Below, in pieces: positions 12,893-24,288 of a stretch of 64,000 nt of DNA (the stretch's first letter is position 1; the number at the start of each line of letters is the position of its first letter). Source of the stretch: Metallyticus violacea (taxonomy: Eukaryota; Arthropoda; Insecta; Mantodea; Metallyticidae); the NCBI GenBank assembly GCA_030762175.1, contig CM060831.1:1118501-1182500 (forward strand). Direction: 5' to 3'. The notes beneath the pieces were generated by a model that had not been told where the DNA came from, did no database searches, and saw only the letters and a list, made by a program, of their open reading frames with translations. The translations under genes were made by a program, and so were the position numbers.

Positions 12893-13083
12893 TGTTTTTT
12901 TACGGATGCTCTTTAACATCTTATATCATTAGCGTACTATTCGGCGATAAATTCTCTTCTTTCAGATTTTACCTGCCGTAAATCAAGCCACGGCTTTGCT
13001 TTACTTCCCTTCCGAAGCCATTGATTAAACCGCGATCTTGGGCTTACGAGACAAGTACGGTTATCACTAGACCGACTTTAACC
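12893..13083 (-). mobile_element. SINE family 2 (tRNA-derived), internally shortened
   Basis: Minus strand: GTCTAGTGATAACCGTACTT, an A-box-like head, CCCAAGATCGCGGTTTAATC for the B box, the hallmark CTTCGGAAGGGAAGTAAAGC and TTTACGGCAGGTAAAATCTG, then the GAGCATCCGTAAAAAAACAA end. Confidence 0.75.
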
Positions 13084-15232
13084 TGATACATGTTTTACTT
13101 CTCTTTAAATTAATACCAGGCATGCGTATATGCCATCGATTCCTAACAATAATTATTAAATATTTCGAAATATTTACCATTGATGCTTGGTGGTGGTTGC
13201 CACTACCCATTTCCATGACTTAATGCCTAGGCATAATTTTGTTTCCAATAATACAAATTGTGATGCCAAATCGAATTCTTTTTAATAATTCTAAAAGTTC
13301 CCGTTCATAGTTTCACCACTGGAAAACATTGAAACACGGAGTAATAAACTGATACTTCTTCGTTGTTACTATTACGTTAGGGTAAAATTTAACAACTAGA
13401 GGTGGTAATTTACATGATTATCGAGTAATGGTAAAGCAAGGAAAACACAATATACCTTTTCAGAGATGGTGATTATTACGCTCCTTGCCCTAAACGTTTT
13501 ATTTTCTTAGCGAAACATTCTGGAGGAAAAGAAAAGTGCTTAATCCTCATTCAGAATCCACCGATAAACAATCGAAACGAAAAACCAAATTAATGTGGTG
13601 TTCTACATAATTACATTTTAAGAAATAGTGTTAACGAATCAAATGCTCAACACATTTAGCTGGAGTGATAAAGCGTCATCTTTGAGAACTACAGCCGCAA
13701 GAATATCACAAGCTTTCGTTTACGTTTATCATAAAATATGTAGTAAGGTGATATTGATTATTGCAGATGATTTCAAATAAATAATTTAAAGTCATATATA
13801 ATATTGTTTTTTATTATTAATTCAAATATCTTATATAGAGTAAATGACTAATTGCAATTGCATTAGTTGATAATATGAAAGCAGGGAAAGTAAATATAGA
13901 GTTCTGAATGAATACAGCTAATGTTTTTATGATCCTAGGAACACAGTCACTTGTTTCTACTTTGCCTTGTGACGGGTTACAAATTTATGAAACAATTAGT
14001 TGTCATAACTTAACAACCTTTATGAATCGGCGAAAAAGACGAAAGCGAACGAAACATGAAAAAGCATAACATATCATCGCCAGCAAACTGTCAAATGGTG
14101 CGAGATTCTTTTGGAAGTAGATGTTAAAACGTTTTGAATAGAATTAAGTTATTAGCGAAAACAACTTCAAAATGGAATTTAATGACGTAAAACGAGGTCA
14201 CTGCAGAAAGAACTGGTTGTAAAACCTTCTCGTCTATTCATAAGTGCACAGACATTTTTAACGTGCACATGCTTTACCCGACTTGTGGATATGTGTAACC
14301 TTTGACAGAAAAAAAAATTAGTCATTTCTTAAACGCAAAATTCTTCTAAGTTATTCTCGAGACAGCGCTCGGTTCTCAAGGTTTATCAGCAAGTCTGCAT
14401 AGCCACTGCAGCATACACGTTATGTGGCATGCACTAAAGACGCTGTGTATTCCGTTAGCTCTGTGACAGAGTGTGCAGTGATGCCGTGGTTAAAACTGCA
14501 GGTTTGCCTCGCGATATGAATCACTTTAAACGCTTATATATTGTGACAAATTAGTTTCCCATACACAACAAGCTTTAAGTTAACACATTGTATGTTGCAC
14601 ACGCAATCTCTTTACATGCAAGAAGGACAAAAGATGCCTCTCGTCCACACCTGTAGAAATCTGATATCATCTATTAACCAAAGAATGAGGGCAGTTATAC
14701 ATCCGATATTAATTTTATTTCTATAAGTTATCACTTTAGAAGATAAAGATTCATATATTTATTTAGTTATTTGTAAAGAATGTGTTAGTTTGTGATTACA
14801 TGCCATAAAACTCAAAAGGTACGTTAAAATATAATATGAAACTTCTACATATACATTTATAAAAACAATAAACTCAGAAGAGCATGCCTTCTAATCTGCT
14901 TGGCCAAGGCTACTCCCCTAATTTTCCTTCCAGATGCTTGTGATTGTGACCATTATGTTTAAAGGCAAAGCGTCCGATCACCAAGTGAATCTGGGGATGT
15001 TTCTTTGTATAAGTTTTTCAAAAGTATGCATAACCCCAATAAAAATTAAATATGAATTTTTTAGAAAACATTCGAAAAACCTCATATAGCATTCTCACCA
15101 CTATAAACCAATTTGTTCTTTCTCCAAAAGTAATTTCTAAATATTCGCGTGCGATCAGTTTTATTCAAGACGAGGCTTTCATCCTCGATCGCAATACGTC
15201 GTCATTTTAGAGATCGTATCTTCTTTTGCTAG
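13084..15232. other. Intergenic, nothing recognised
   Basis: No open frame above 60 codons and no repeat shared with the rest of the window was seen. Confidence 0.5.
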
Positions 15233-16305
15233 ATGCTAACGGGCTCGAAATCCGACACAGATGTTGGATGTACCTTTGTTTTTAATGGAGGTAGTTTTAC
15301 GTTTGGCGCTGCGACATCTATTTTTATGGAGGAGCTTTATGCTATTCATCGGGCGATTTTATTTGTTTCTGAACAGCGTCTGGGGAACAATGTTAATTGT
15401 TCCGATTCTTTGAATGTTCTTTTATCTTTGAAAAAGCTGTACAACTACCATCCTCTTGTACAGAAGATCCAGGATGCGGTGTTAACGCTTTTTGACGCTG
15501 GCGTCAGCTTGACACTGCTATGGTTACCCGGACATGTGGGACTTCCAGGCAATGAGACTGCAGATGTCGCAGCTAAATCCGCCCTTTTACACCCTGCTGA
15601 ATATGAGCATCGTTTTACTCCGGGAATTTTAAACATTCTTTACATCGAGGCGATCTCTCGTGCTGGCGCGAGTAATGGAGTTTATTCCAAGATAATAAAC
15701 TTCGACAATGTAAATCAGCCCCATTTAACTGATCTTCTCGTGCAGTTCGTCGCGAAGAAATACTTTTAGCACGTTTGAGAACTGAGCATTGCCGATTTAG
15801 TCACCGTCACCTTTTAAATGGTGACCCAGCTCCAATATGTCTTACTTGTGACCACCCCTATACAGTGCGTCACATTTCATTTGAATGCCATCATCTAGCG
15901 GCTTTTAGACTTTCCCTAAGTTTGCCCTCTTTTGAGGAAGTACTTGCAGATGATGTGGTTGCTGTTGAGCGAGTGCTTCGTTTTATCCGTGTTTGTGGTT
16001 TTTGGAGCGAGGTGTGATTTTATATCATTTTATTTATGGCGGCATTTTAGACAGTTTTAGGACTGTTGTGTTTTCAGCTCTTGCTGATGGGTTTTATTAC
16101 CAGTCTTTTGTTTGTTGTTACCCATATTACCATTGTTATATGTTTTGAGGGTTTTATTGTTATTGTCTAATGCGCTTATGCTGCTTTTTTTTTTTTTCTA
16201 CACTGAATTTGAGTGAAGATAGATTATTTTTTTCTTGACACAGTTTGGGCGATAATGGCCTTTGCTGTTTTGCGCCCTTTAAACAATAATCATCATAAAC
16301 ATACA
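15233..16305 (+). mobile_element. LINE 3' end: RNase H domain, zinc knuckle and 3' UTR (I-clade type)
   Basis: 5'-truncated non-LTR retrotransposon. The first open part (15233-15769) is an RNase H domain: LTGSKSDTDVGC where T-D-G-S is expected (first catalytic Asp lost), MEELYAIHRAI (Glu), CSDSLNVLLSL (Asp) and LPGHVGLPGNETADVAAK (last Asp/His region). A frameshift near 15740 leads into RREEILLARLRTEHCRFSHR, HLLNGDPAPICLTCDHPYTV and RHISFECHHLAAFR, the C-terminal Cys/His knuckle typical of Jockey/I-group elements. The 3' UTR ends GATAATGGCCTTTGCTGTTT, TGCGCCCTTTAAACAATAAT, CATCAT, the usual I-clade tail. Confidence 0.88.
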
Positions 16306-17397
16306 ACTTTTATGCAAATAAAATTGTATTAGCTTAACAGTTTACGGTAAATGCTGGTAAGTTTAACCATTTTTACTAGTTTCTACAAAAATATTTTAAT
16401 TAACACTGTAAATAGGAATCATTTAGAGTTATAATATGTAACATAAACTCAACTTCAGTAACTGTTGATGGCGTTTGTTCAATATAAATAATGTTTATGA
16501 CTTAGTGCTTTGTCACTGGTAAGCAAACCAACACGCTCAATTGTTCATAAGCGAGTCTTAAAACATTGCGAAAACTTCACAAGCAAGTAACAGGTCGCCA
16601 GCCTGAGAGGACTTTGTAGCCACCTGGGAAATAGGCAACTTTACTCGATATTTCAACCTGACTGCTAGAATGCGAGACAATTTGTTTTGTTAAGAGCAGA
16701 CATCACAAACTGCGGAAAACTTCTTCCTCGGGCAACATTCCACGTCAAGTACAAAAGAAAGGTTAAAATCTTGCCACATTTATCTCAGCGCTGGGAAACT
16801 GTTTTACTGGACCACGGTTCATCACTGAGCTGGTCTTGAGTAGCAGGACAAAAGAAATTACATTTACGTTAACAGATGCATCTACTTGACCATATTAGTT
16901 ATAGATCGGAAATATCTATACGCTCTAACCATTAACAGTATATGGAAACTGTTCAATAAAGGATTATCATAATTATTTTAAAGGCATGATTTCTCGCGCT
17001 AATATTTAACTTTACAACATGTCGCAAGCTTAATGGTTAAATACACGCGTTACGAAGTCCATCGCCTCGCTCATAGTTCCTGTCTGTTAGAGGTGTGCAA
17101 GTTGAGACATATTCAGTTCCATCTACGCAAAATAGATATCGGACGAACAAATACACTGCTCTGAAACTCTCCTTTCGTCTATGCAGCTCGCTCTTCCATG
17201 TAGCACAGCTCGAAAATTGTTTAAAATATTTAAAGAGAAGCGATAAATTTTGAAGCTGCAGTTTGAGCTCTTAACAGAAGAAAACAACGCTGCTGTCATT
17301 ATGAGAGAGGGTTGTCGAATAACATTAAGAACAATTTCAAAAACTCTGAAATTTTCGCTGGATGCCACACACGTTGGTAGTTAACAGAATTTATTAC
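16306..17397. other. Intergenic, nothing recognised
   Basis: AT-rich sequence between the LINE tail and a SINE. Confidence 0.5.
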
Positions 17398-17643
17398 TGC
17401 AGACTGTGGACACTGATGTTACACGAAATGAAGTAATAATTTGGGAATTGTTTTTTTTTTAAAGCAAGCTTTTCAGGCCTAATTTAGGGTACCGGCATTT
17501 GCCATTTAAGGCTGAGGATAACCTGGAGAAAAAAAAAAAAAAAAAAAAAAAAAAAACCAGAGAGAAGGATATTGGCGGGAATGGAACTCCAGACATTCAA
17601 CTCACGAGTCCGCGCCTTAACCACGGCCACCCGTGGCGGTATG
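17398..17643 (-). mobile_element. SINE family 1, copy with expanded poly(A)/(T) block
   Basis: Reading on the minus strand it starts ACCGCCACGGGTGGCCGTGG and carries CGGACTCGTGAG. The middle contains a 28-base homopolymer (A on the plus strand, 17531-17558) where other copies have a short T-run after TGGGG. The 3' end is decayed. Confidence 0.75.
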
Positions 17644-17974
17644 TTGGTGTCGAAAAGTTGCACATGAGACGTGTGGGTTCGAAGACTGCTATTCCCGAGT
17701 AGGTTTGCATGCAGTTAAAGATGCGGAGTTTCTTTCACTACTGATTAAACATGGCTATGTCATTTCGATCCTGAGAGCTCTTTGTGGAAATGTCCAGTAT
17801 CATAAACACACAAAAAAAAGTGCTGAGAAAGTTATGGCGTCATGTTTTTCCGTCGCGGGACCCTCCACGCGTCGGTTGGTTCAAGCTGGTACCGCGCGGT
17901 AAACGGAAGTCAGAAAGTCCGCAGCTACGATTATCACGTAAGTTATTACTAACACTTAAAAGGTTCATTACTCG

Positions 17975-18810
17975 TCATTATCAAATAAGAAGATGCTGTA
18001 ACTGCCTCCCTCCATTTTCCATACATTTCTGACACCAGCCTTTGAAATTAAACATTACCTTGTGTAGTTCACTCGAGAAATGGAAGCAATTTTTTCACAA
18101 ATGTTATTTTTCAGTTCATCTCTTGCATGTGAATTTGTCTTGTACACTTTTGCCTTTAATCTCAGCGCGTAAATCGCGGGACTGAGGGGCCATATGTCGT
18201 TAAGTGATGACTATCATGAATTGCATGTGACGTTGTAGAGAGATGTTGGAAAGTCGCAAACCTACGTTCCCTCACGGTTAATTCGTGAAAAGAGATTGCA
18301 AAATATTCTGCACATGTTTATTACGATCCTTTATTTCACTTGCTGTTAATGGGGCACCACACTTCTATCTTTCGACTGTGCACGGGTTCCTCGTGAAGCA
18401 CATTAGGTTTTTATAAATCGCAGTATCGATTGTTTTGTGAATTAATACACCCAACTTAGGTATGACAGAATTCATCCGTAAAGAAAATTAGATTGGGCTC
18501 CTGGATGCAGGTCACCCGGTTCAAGTGTTTGTTCTCGGTAAGTTATATAAAGTTTCAGCAGTTTTGTAACCGTTCGAACAGAGAAATGGGAAATTCCCGT
18601 TAGTGATTTTTAGGGGAACGTTCCAGAGCATGTTCAATCTTCTGTGAATACTTCCCGTTTCCAGAAAGAAATTTACCAGTCTGTGACTCGAACTTCGACT
18701 TGGAAGTTGAATATCAGGGAATCTCTCTTGAAACAATCCCCGTACATTCTGTACGCAGGTACGAACCGTAAATAAATACTCTTTGGGGAAAGAATGCCTG
18801 AATTGAGCCA
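17975..18810 (-). mobile_element. Tc1/mariner-like transposase relic with insect-type N-terminal HTH (DUF4817-like)
   Basis: Minus strand in several frames. N-terminal part: RHSFPKEYLF, then VRGLFQERFPDIQLPSRSSS and LVNFFLETGSIHRR, the helix-turn-helix with the FxETGSV linker. Catalytic centre: IQEPNLIFFTDEFCH (first Asp in T/SDE), GCINSQNNRYCDL, NVLHEEPVHSRKIEVWCPI. C-terminal: KVYKTNSHARDELKNNICEK and ASISRVN. Many stops and shifts; the DD-E middle is degraded. No terminal repeats found by eye. Confidence 0.8.
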
Positions 18811-19559
18811 CATTAACGTAATTAATATACCGGCTAATGAACAACTATTACACTACCACACAACACCCAAGAACTCGTACTGACCTCCCTTCCGGCTTCC
18901 CGGCCAGCTTTCAAGCGTGGGAAGTGGAAAAGAAATGCAGAACTCTAGCAAAGGAAAAATCACTCGGTAGTTAAGTAAAGTGTTGCCACTCTTACGGTCC
19001 CCGCAGATGCCAACAAGCCTCGCTCTCGCATAAAGGCAAAACAATGCAAGCTGGTTAAAATTTCATTGGGACGTTCTGTATATTGTGGTACTTCAAACAA
19101 TTAATACTTAACATTAATAATCTACACTTTATACTAAAGAACACAAATGATACTTTTAAAAAATGAAGAGAGACAGTTATGCATTGTAAACCTAAAGCAT
19201 ACCTAAACATAAATTGTTTCAAGGCCGGTATGAGTCATTGCTTCGTCTCCAAGATTATATCGATGGTGACAACCGCAGTCTTGGATCAAATGTCTGTGAA
19301 TCACGTCCCCACCCGGAAGACTCGGTTATATTAACATGGAAAAATGAGAAAATAAACGCATAAAAAGTATTTGTCTGCACTATGAGGTAGAACATTCTGC
19401 TGGATACATAAGGAAAAAAGGACATTTCTGTGTTTTATGTGTATATGCATCCTATAGGAAAGGTTAATGAAAGGGGGGTACCCATTGTCATTTTTGTTTA
19501 AATGCCTACTTTATTTATTTTTCTTCGACACTGACGAGGGCTGTTCTATAAAGAATGAT

Positions 19560-19560
<1 letters not shown>
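18811..19560. other. Intergenic, nothing recognised
   Basis: Sequence between two transposase relics; may include transposon flanks without coding. Confidence 0.45.

Positions 19561-19628
<68 letters not shown>
19561..19628. repeat. (TAA)n microsatellite
   Basis: 22 perfect units; gives a spurious poly-leucine frame on the minus strand. Confidence 0.97.
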
Positions 19629-19629
<1 letters not shown>

Positions 19630-19639
19630 ATTTATGACG

Positions 19640-20190
19640 ATCTTTCTCAACAATGCACCTGTTCCAGTCTTGAGGCATGCTGGAAACAGTTTTTTTTTGA
19701 CAGATCCTTCACACTGCTTCTGATGTAAGAAAACGCCTCTTAGGAATTTGTTTCTTTCAATTTGGGGGAAAGCAAAATTCACACGGATGAAATGTGGACT
19801 ATAGTGAGGATGAAGGACGCACCTCCCATTGATTTTTGTGAAATATCTAACATTTGCGATATGCAGGCGTGCATTATCCAGCTTGTTGCACGGAAATATG
19901 ACCTCGCACACAGAGCTTACCGCGTACGTCCTTTTGTTCGGGAATCAGCAGTCTTAGAACCCACACGTCAATGTGCAACTTTTCAGTTACCAATGTATGA
20001 ATGGCATAGTGTAAAATTTTCAGAAATTCTTAACCAAGACCCTCTCTGGCAATGGCTTTCATTAGAGCACAAACTAGAGCTTTGAAATTGATTGCCTCCT
20101 GTATTTAAACCATCTTCCAGCTGTTATAAGATTTGTTGAGATAAAAGTAGAATTTCAGAGTAGCGTGTTCGTCGCGTGGCATTTCCATTT
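19640..20190 (-). mobile_element. mariner transposase relic
   Basis: Minus strand shows LDNARLHIANVRYFTKINGR and CVLHPHYSPHFIRVNFAFPQ, corresponding to the mariner D-N-A-R-P-H-T-A and H-P-P-Y-S-P-D-L-x-x-x-D-F-x-L-F blocks; the third catalytic Asp is replaced (SPHFIRVNF). A possible N-terminus MPRDEHATLKFYFYLNKSY lies at about 20180. The 3' side runs into a long (TAA)n tract. The plus-strand open frame 19762-20085 is its antisense. Confidence 0.7.
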
Positions 20191-21015
20191 TGCTGTAGGC
20201 GACACTGAACCTGTCTTAACTTGCACACCCGCACAGGTGAGAACATTGAAACAAATGTCAGGTGTGCATTACGCATTAATTCTTTATTGAACATCCCTTG
20301 TAGCAAAGACACGTGTGAATTTGTTAGGAAACTGCGGTTCGGACACAACTAATACAATTTTTAGAAGAACTGACAACTGTTCATAAAACAGCCAAGTTAC
20401 TTTATTTGCAAAAATGATTTATGGGGTAGGTGAATCCGGAACTTTCGCTTCAATTACCCCATTAATTTATTAGTTTTATATATTGCATAAGTTAAAACAA
20501 GCAATTAAATAAATACATAAAATATCGCTCTACATTAATCATGAGCCACCACAGGTCCAAAACAAGTAAACAACGCCAGTTATAAGATATCTGTGTGCGT
20601 CCTTGTGTTGCAACTCAAGGTCGCCGGGTCCTTTTGTTCTCGCGCCGAGAAACCTCCTTTCCTGCAGGTGATATGAACACACAGCCTTGCATCCTTTCCC
20701 ACGGCCACCCATTCATCCACTGTCCACCTCGCTGCTGCTTAGAAAAAGAGCGAAAACTCTTCTTTCCATATTACTGACTTTCAAGCCGCAAGAGCGCGCA
20801 GTGTTTCTGCATGGGATCTTGAAAATGATAGCGCTTAAATAAGGTGAGCACTGTGCTCAAAATGTTCCTATACCTTAACATTACCAACCACATATTAAGA
20901 GAATAGCCAATTACACTGTCGGCTCAAACATTTCCACATTCAAATGTGTAAGAAAGCAGTTCGACATTTAAGTTTCTCCCATGCACAGTAACAGCAAGGA
21001 CAATAAGCTGCCAAT
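20191..21015. other. Intergenic, nothing recognised
   Basis: Moderate GC near 20580-20800 without a recognised gene. Confidence 0.45.
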
Positions 21016-22085
21016 GTTCAACTTTCCCATCTTCAGAGCGACAGTAAATATGCTCGCAATGTTTCAGCTATAACAACTTTCCCTACTTCAGAGCTACAGT
21101 AAATATGCTCGCAATGTTTCAGTTATAACAACTTTCCCATCTTCAGAGCGACAGTAAATATGCTCGCAATGTTTCAGTTATAACAACTTTCCCATCTTCA
21201 GAGCGACAGTAAATATGCTCGCAATGTTTCAGCTATAACAACTTTCCCATCTTCAGAGCTACAGTAAATATGCTCGCAATGTTTCAGCTATAACAACTTT
21301 CCCATCTTCAGAGCTACAGTAAATATGCTCGCAATGTTTCAACTATAACAACTTTCCCATCTTCAGAGCTACAGTAAATATGCTCGCAATGTTTCACTTA
21401 TAACAACTTTCCCATCTTCAGAGCGACAGTAAATATGCTCGCAATGTTTCAGTTATAACAACTTTCCCATCTTCAGAGCGACAGTAAATATGCTCGCAAT
21501 GTTTCAGCTATAACAACTTTCCCATCTTCAGAGCTACAGTAAATATGCTCGCAATGTTTCAACTATAACAACTTTCCCATCTTCAGAGCTACAGTAAATA
21601 TGCTCGCAATGTTTCAGTTATAACAACTTTCCCATCTTCAGAGCGACAGTAAATATGCTCGCAATGTTTCAGTTATAACAACTTTTCCATCTTCAGAGCT
21701 ACAGTAATTATGCTCGCAATGTTTCAGCTATAACAACTTTCCCATCTTCAGAGCTACAGTAAATATGCTCGCAATGTTTCAGCTATAACAACTTTCCCAT
21801 CTTCAGAGCTACAGTAAATATGCTCGCAATGTTTCAGTTATAACAACTTTCCCATCTTCAGAGCGACAGTAAATATGCTCGCAATGTTTCAGTTATAACA
21901 ACTTTCCCATCTTCAGAGCTACAGTAAATATGCTCGCAATGTTTCAGTTATAACAACTTTCCCATCTTCAGAGCGACAGTAAATATGCTCGCAATGTTTC
22001 AGCTATAACAACTTTCCCATTTTCAGAGATACAGTAAGTTACATGGGCACTGTTTCAGCAATTGCAACTTTCCCATCTTCAGAGA
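21016..22085 (+). repeat. 55-bp tandem satellite, about 19 copies
   Basis: Head-to-tail array of a 55-bp unit. A core is ACTTTCCCATCTTCAGAG, then C(G/T)ACAGTAAATATGCTCGC and AATGTTTCAG(T/C)TATAACA. Copies are nearly identical except two variable sites: GAGCG versus GAGCT, and GTTATAAC versus GCTATAAC. The last two copies (from about 22005) are decayed. No coding potential. Confidence 0.97.
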
Positions 22086-22699
22086 GTCAGTAGGCTCGCA
22101 ACGATGTCGGGACTAGGTCCGGTTCAAGTTTTGTCATTTTTGTGCAAGCCCCCCCCCCCCTCCTTTCCCTCCTTCTTGTGTTTGCTGCCACCGAATGGAA
22201 AAGTTCAGAAACAGAACAAGACGAAAACATCAAACGGTTGCAATTAAGCAGCGTCTATTTTGTCATTAAGTACACATTTGATTGAGGCTATGGCGATCTC
22301 TGTTGTGCTCGGAACCCATAATTAAAAAGCTAATAAATCAGATCGCTAACTTCTCCAGGCTTGGGAGCTAAACAAGGAGAATTAATTTCGTTCAAGATAA
22401 CACAGGCAGATGTTTAAGGAAGATACACGGCATCGACCTCGTGTAACTGCTCGTATATTTAAATAAAGGAGAAGAGGTTTTTCTACAGGTATCTAACCTT
22501 GTGACTTCATGAACGACTATTCCGTCCTGCTGTTAAGTTGCAACGAGGGCTTTTGATGCGATTTTCGCAGTCTTGGGGTATACAAGCAATGAACTAATTA
22601 AAAAATGGAACAATCGACATAGTCTGGCTGCTATTGGCTCGTCTAGCTACCAATGGGATGGAGAAATAACTTAGCTCCTAATTTTTGCATTGCTTATTT
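22086..22699. other. Intergenic sequence downstream of MELK
   Basis: Contains a C-run (22149-22158) and otherwise unique sequence. Gene end and neighbouring satellite are only about 0.6 kb apart. Confidence 0.5.
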
Positions 22700-23107
22700 G
22701 TATCAAATTGGACCTGGTTACCAACAAGCCTGTTACTATTTTATGGATGGGATTGCAGGCACTAGAGACAAAATTTATTTACCTTGTACCTAATAGGATT
22801 TGGTCCCTAATGAGCCCGTTACTATTTCTTCTACTGGGATTGGGAGGGAGGAATTGCAGGTGTCAGAAAAAACAAACCCAGTTTGCCTTGAACGCAATGG
22901 GACTTTGGGCCCTTTGCTATTTCTTCTGTTCGGACTGGGAGGAAATGTAGGTATCAGAAACAAGTTCTGCTTATATTGAACTAAATGGGACTTGGGCCCG
23001 TAATATTTCTTCTGCTGGGAATGGCTGGGAGGAAATGCAGGTGTCAGAAACAAACTCTGTTTACCTTGAACCAAATTAAATTCTTTTTCAAACATTTTGT
23101 TCACATA
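22700..23107 (-). other. MELK 3' UTR with four-copy degenerate repeat
   Basis: Sequence directly after the MELK stop. Four diverged copies of an 86-94 bp unit lie head to tail. The plus-strand landmark G(T/C)TACTATTTCTTCTG (diverged in each copy) falls at about 22732, 22818, 22912 and 23000, each followed by a GGGAGGAAATGCAGGTGTCAG-like block (variable) and a CTTGAACC-like end. No such unit is seen elsewhere in the window. Confidence 0.65.
22774..22779 (-). terminator. Putative MELK polyadenylation signal AATAAA
   Basis: Minus-strand AATAAA, the first canonical signal downstream of the stop at 23108, about 330 nt away. It lies inside the leftmost copy of the 3' UTR repeat. Transcript evidence is absent, so use is inferred. 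Confidence 0.5.
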
Positions 23108-23306
23108 TTACATAGTTGTGGCTGCCAGGGACAGGATCTCCTCGCAGACTCTCTTGTAGCACCAAATATTTCCCTTAAGTCGCTTGCGCAGGATGCCGAC
23201 AGTGTGACTGCTGACGCCGGACATTGCTGGTATGAGACACACTTGCAGCTCAAAGGACAACTTGCAGGCAGACGCCTTCTCCTCCACCTTGCCTCTCAGA
23301 GTGAAC
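23108..23306 (-). CDS. MELK: MELK-like kinase, last coding exon (C-terminal half of KA1 domain, stop)
   Basis: Terminal coding exon, read right to left. The acceptor AG is at 23307-23308 after TTTGC. The first base completes the Gly codon split from the exon at 30091-30194, 65 codons follow, and TAA occupies 23108-23110. The peptide starts FTLRGKVEEKA, runs through KLSFELQVCLIP and VGILRKRLKGNIWCYKR, and ends EEILSLAATTM. This matches the KA1 (kinase-associated 1) fold of MELK, where the family has a Y/FTL strand, a xxFELEVC strand, VGIRRxRLKG and a WxYKRLVEDIL helix. KA1 domains bind acidic phospholipids and restrain the kinase. The basic run RKRLKG is the kind of patch involved. There are no stops or frameshifts and GC content is higher than the flanks, as expected of a selected exon. 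Assignment to MELK rather than another AMPK-related kinase rests on the family alignment as I know it. Confidence 0.9.
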
Positions 23307-23904
23307 CTGCAAATGCTGACTTGTAAACCAAAGACACGCACTTTAACATACATAACATTTCAAGCACCAGCATGCGCGTGCTTACAGAGCAAGAGGTCCA
23401 GGTTCAAATTTGACGAGACAAGAAATAAAAAAAAAGGTGCGGGAATTTCATCGTTCCGTTTAAAAGGAAACATTTGAAGTATTTCTCCCCTACTGAGAGA
23501 TCTGATAGACTTGTATTCCTTGGCAAACTGCAGGGGGGCATCTACATTCCATTACAACGGAGAAACAATGCTCCGTCCGTCTTTAACCCCGCTAGAAGCT
23601 AAGTGCCGCCGTGACTGTATGTACTCTGTCAATTAACGCACAATGGCTGCCCAGGAGTCCGTCATGCACATTCCTTAACACGCTATGAGGAGAGAGCAAT
23701 CTGATGAAGCCAAAGTATGGAGCTCGCTGGAAATTAGAGGCAAGCGTGCAAGTTCAATCAAAGCAAACATCGCAGGCGGGTTCTTCTCCTCGGAATTTAT
23801 TTCTTCTTCCAAAATAAAACACCGCGTCACGGTCGGTTATAAATCTAAAACTTTCCTACAAATACGCTCATAACGTGAAAATGTGGAACCCGCTTTCAGA
23901 ACGA

Positions 23905-23962
23905 GCACGTTAGCCCTGCAGCATCCTCGTGACCACTGCATAGGGTTCGAGTCCCGCCCAGT
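23905..23962 (+). mobile_element. B-box-bearing tRNA-like fragment
   Basis: CATAGGGTTCGAGTCCCGCC is a good B box; upstream A box is poor (ACGTTAGCCCTGCAGCAT). Probably a SINE head remnant inside the MELK intron. Confidence 0.3.
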
Positions 23963-24146
23963 AGGGACGTCATCTCGTATCTGCACAAATATCATATGTA
24001 GCGTGGGATGTTAGAAATTCTAGTGTAATAGTCGAGAATTGTCCCCATTTTCAGATCTGAGTACGCTGAACACCGAAAATGTAAATCAACACTTGTGTGG
24101 AGAATACAGTGGCGGCTTATAAAAATAAAAGTTTTTCTATTTTAAA

Positions 24147-24288
24147 TAGTGTTTAACGCTCGTTTTTACTACTTAGGCACCACAGACGGTGGACAGTGAT
24201 GATATATGAGATGAAATTACATATTGGGAAAGGATTTTTTTAGGCCTAAGTTTAGGGTACCTCCCTGGCACTTGCCATTTATGAGAAG
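24147..24288 (-). mobile_element. SINE family 1, 5'-truncated fragment
   Basis: Only the 3' half is present: CTCATAAATGGCAAGTGCC, GGTACCCTAAACTTAGGCC, CACCGTCTGTGGTGCC and TTAAACACTA on the minus strand. It stops abruptly before the tRNA part. Confidence 0.75.

Noticed and set aside
17499..17702. Poly-lysine frame
   Set aside because: Produced by the A-run within a SINE copy.
19546..19911. 121-codon minus-strand frame with a poly-leucine tail
   Set aside because: The leucines come from the (TAA)n tract; only the part corresponding to mariner motifs is meaningful.
19762..20085. 107-codon plus-strand frame
   Set aside because: Antisense to the mariner relic whose motifs read on the minus strand.
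21016..22085. Regularly spaced repeats resembling a CRISPR array
   Set aside because: The 55-bp units are contiguous with no unique spacers and the context is eukaryotic; it is a tandem satellite.
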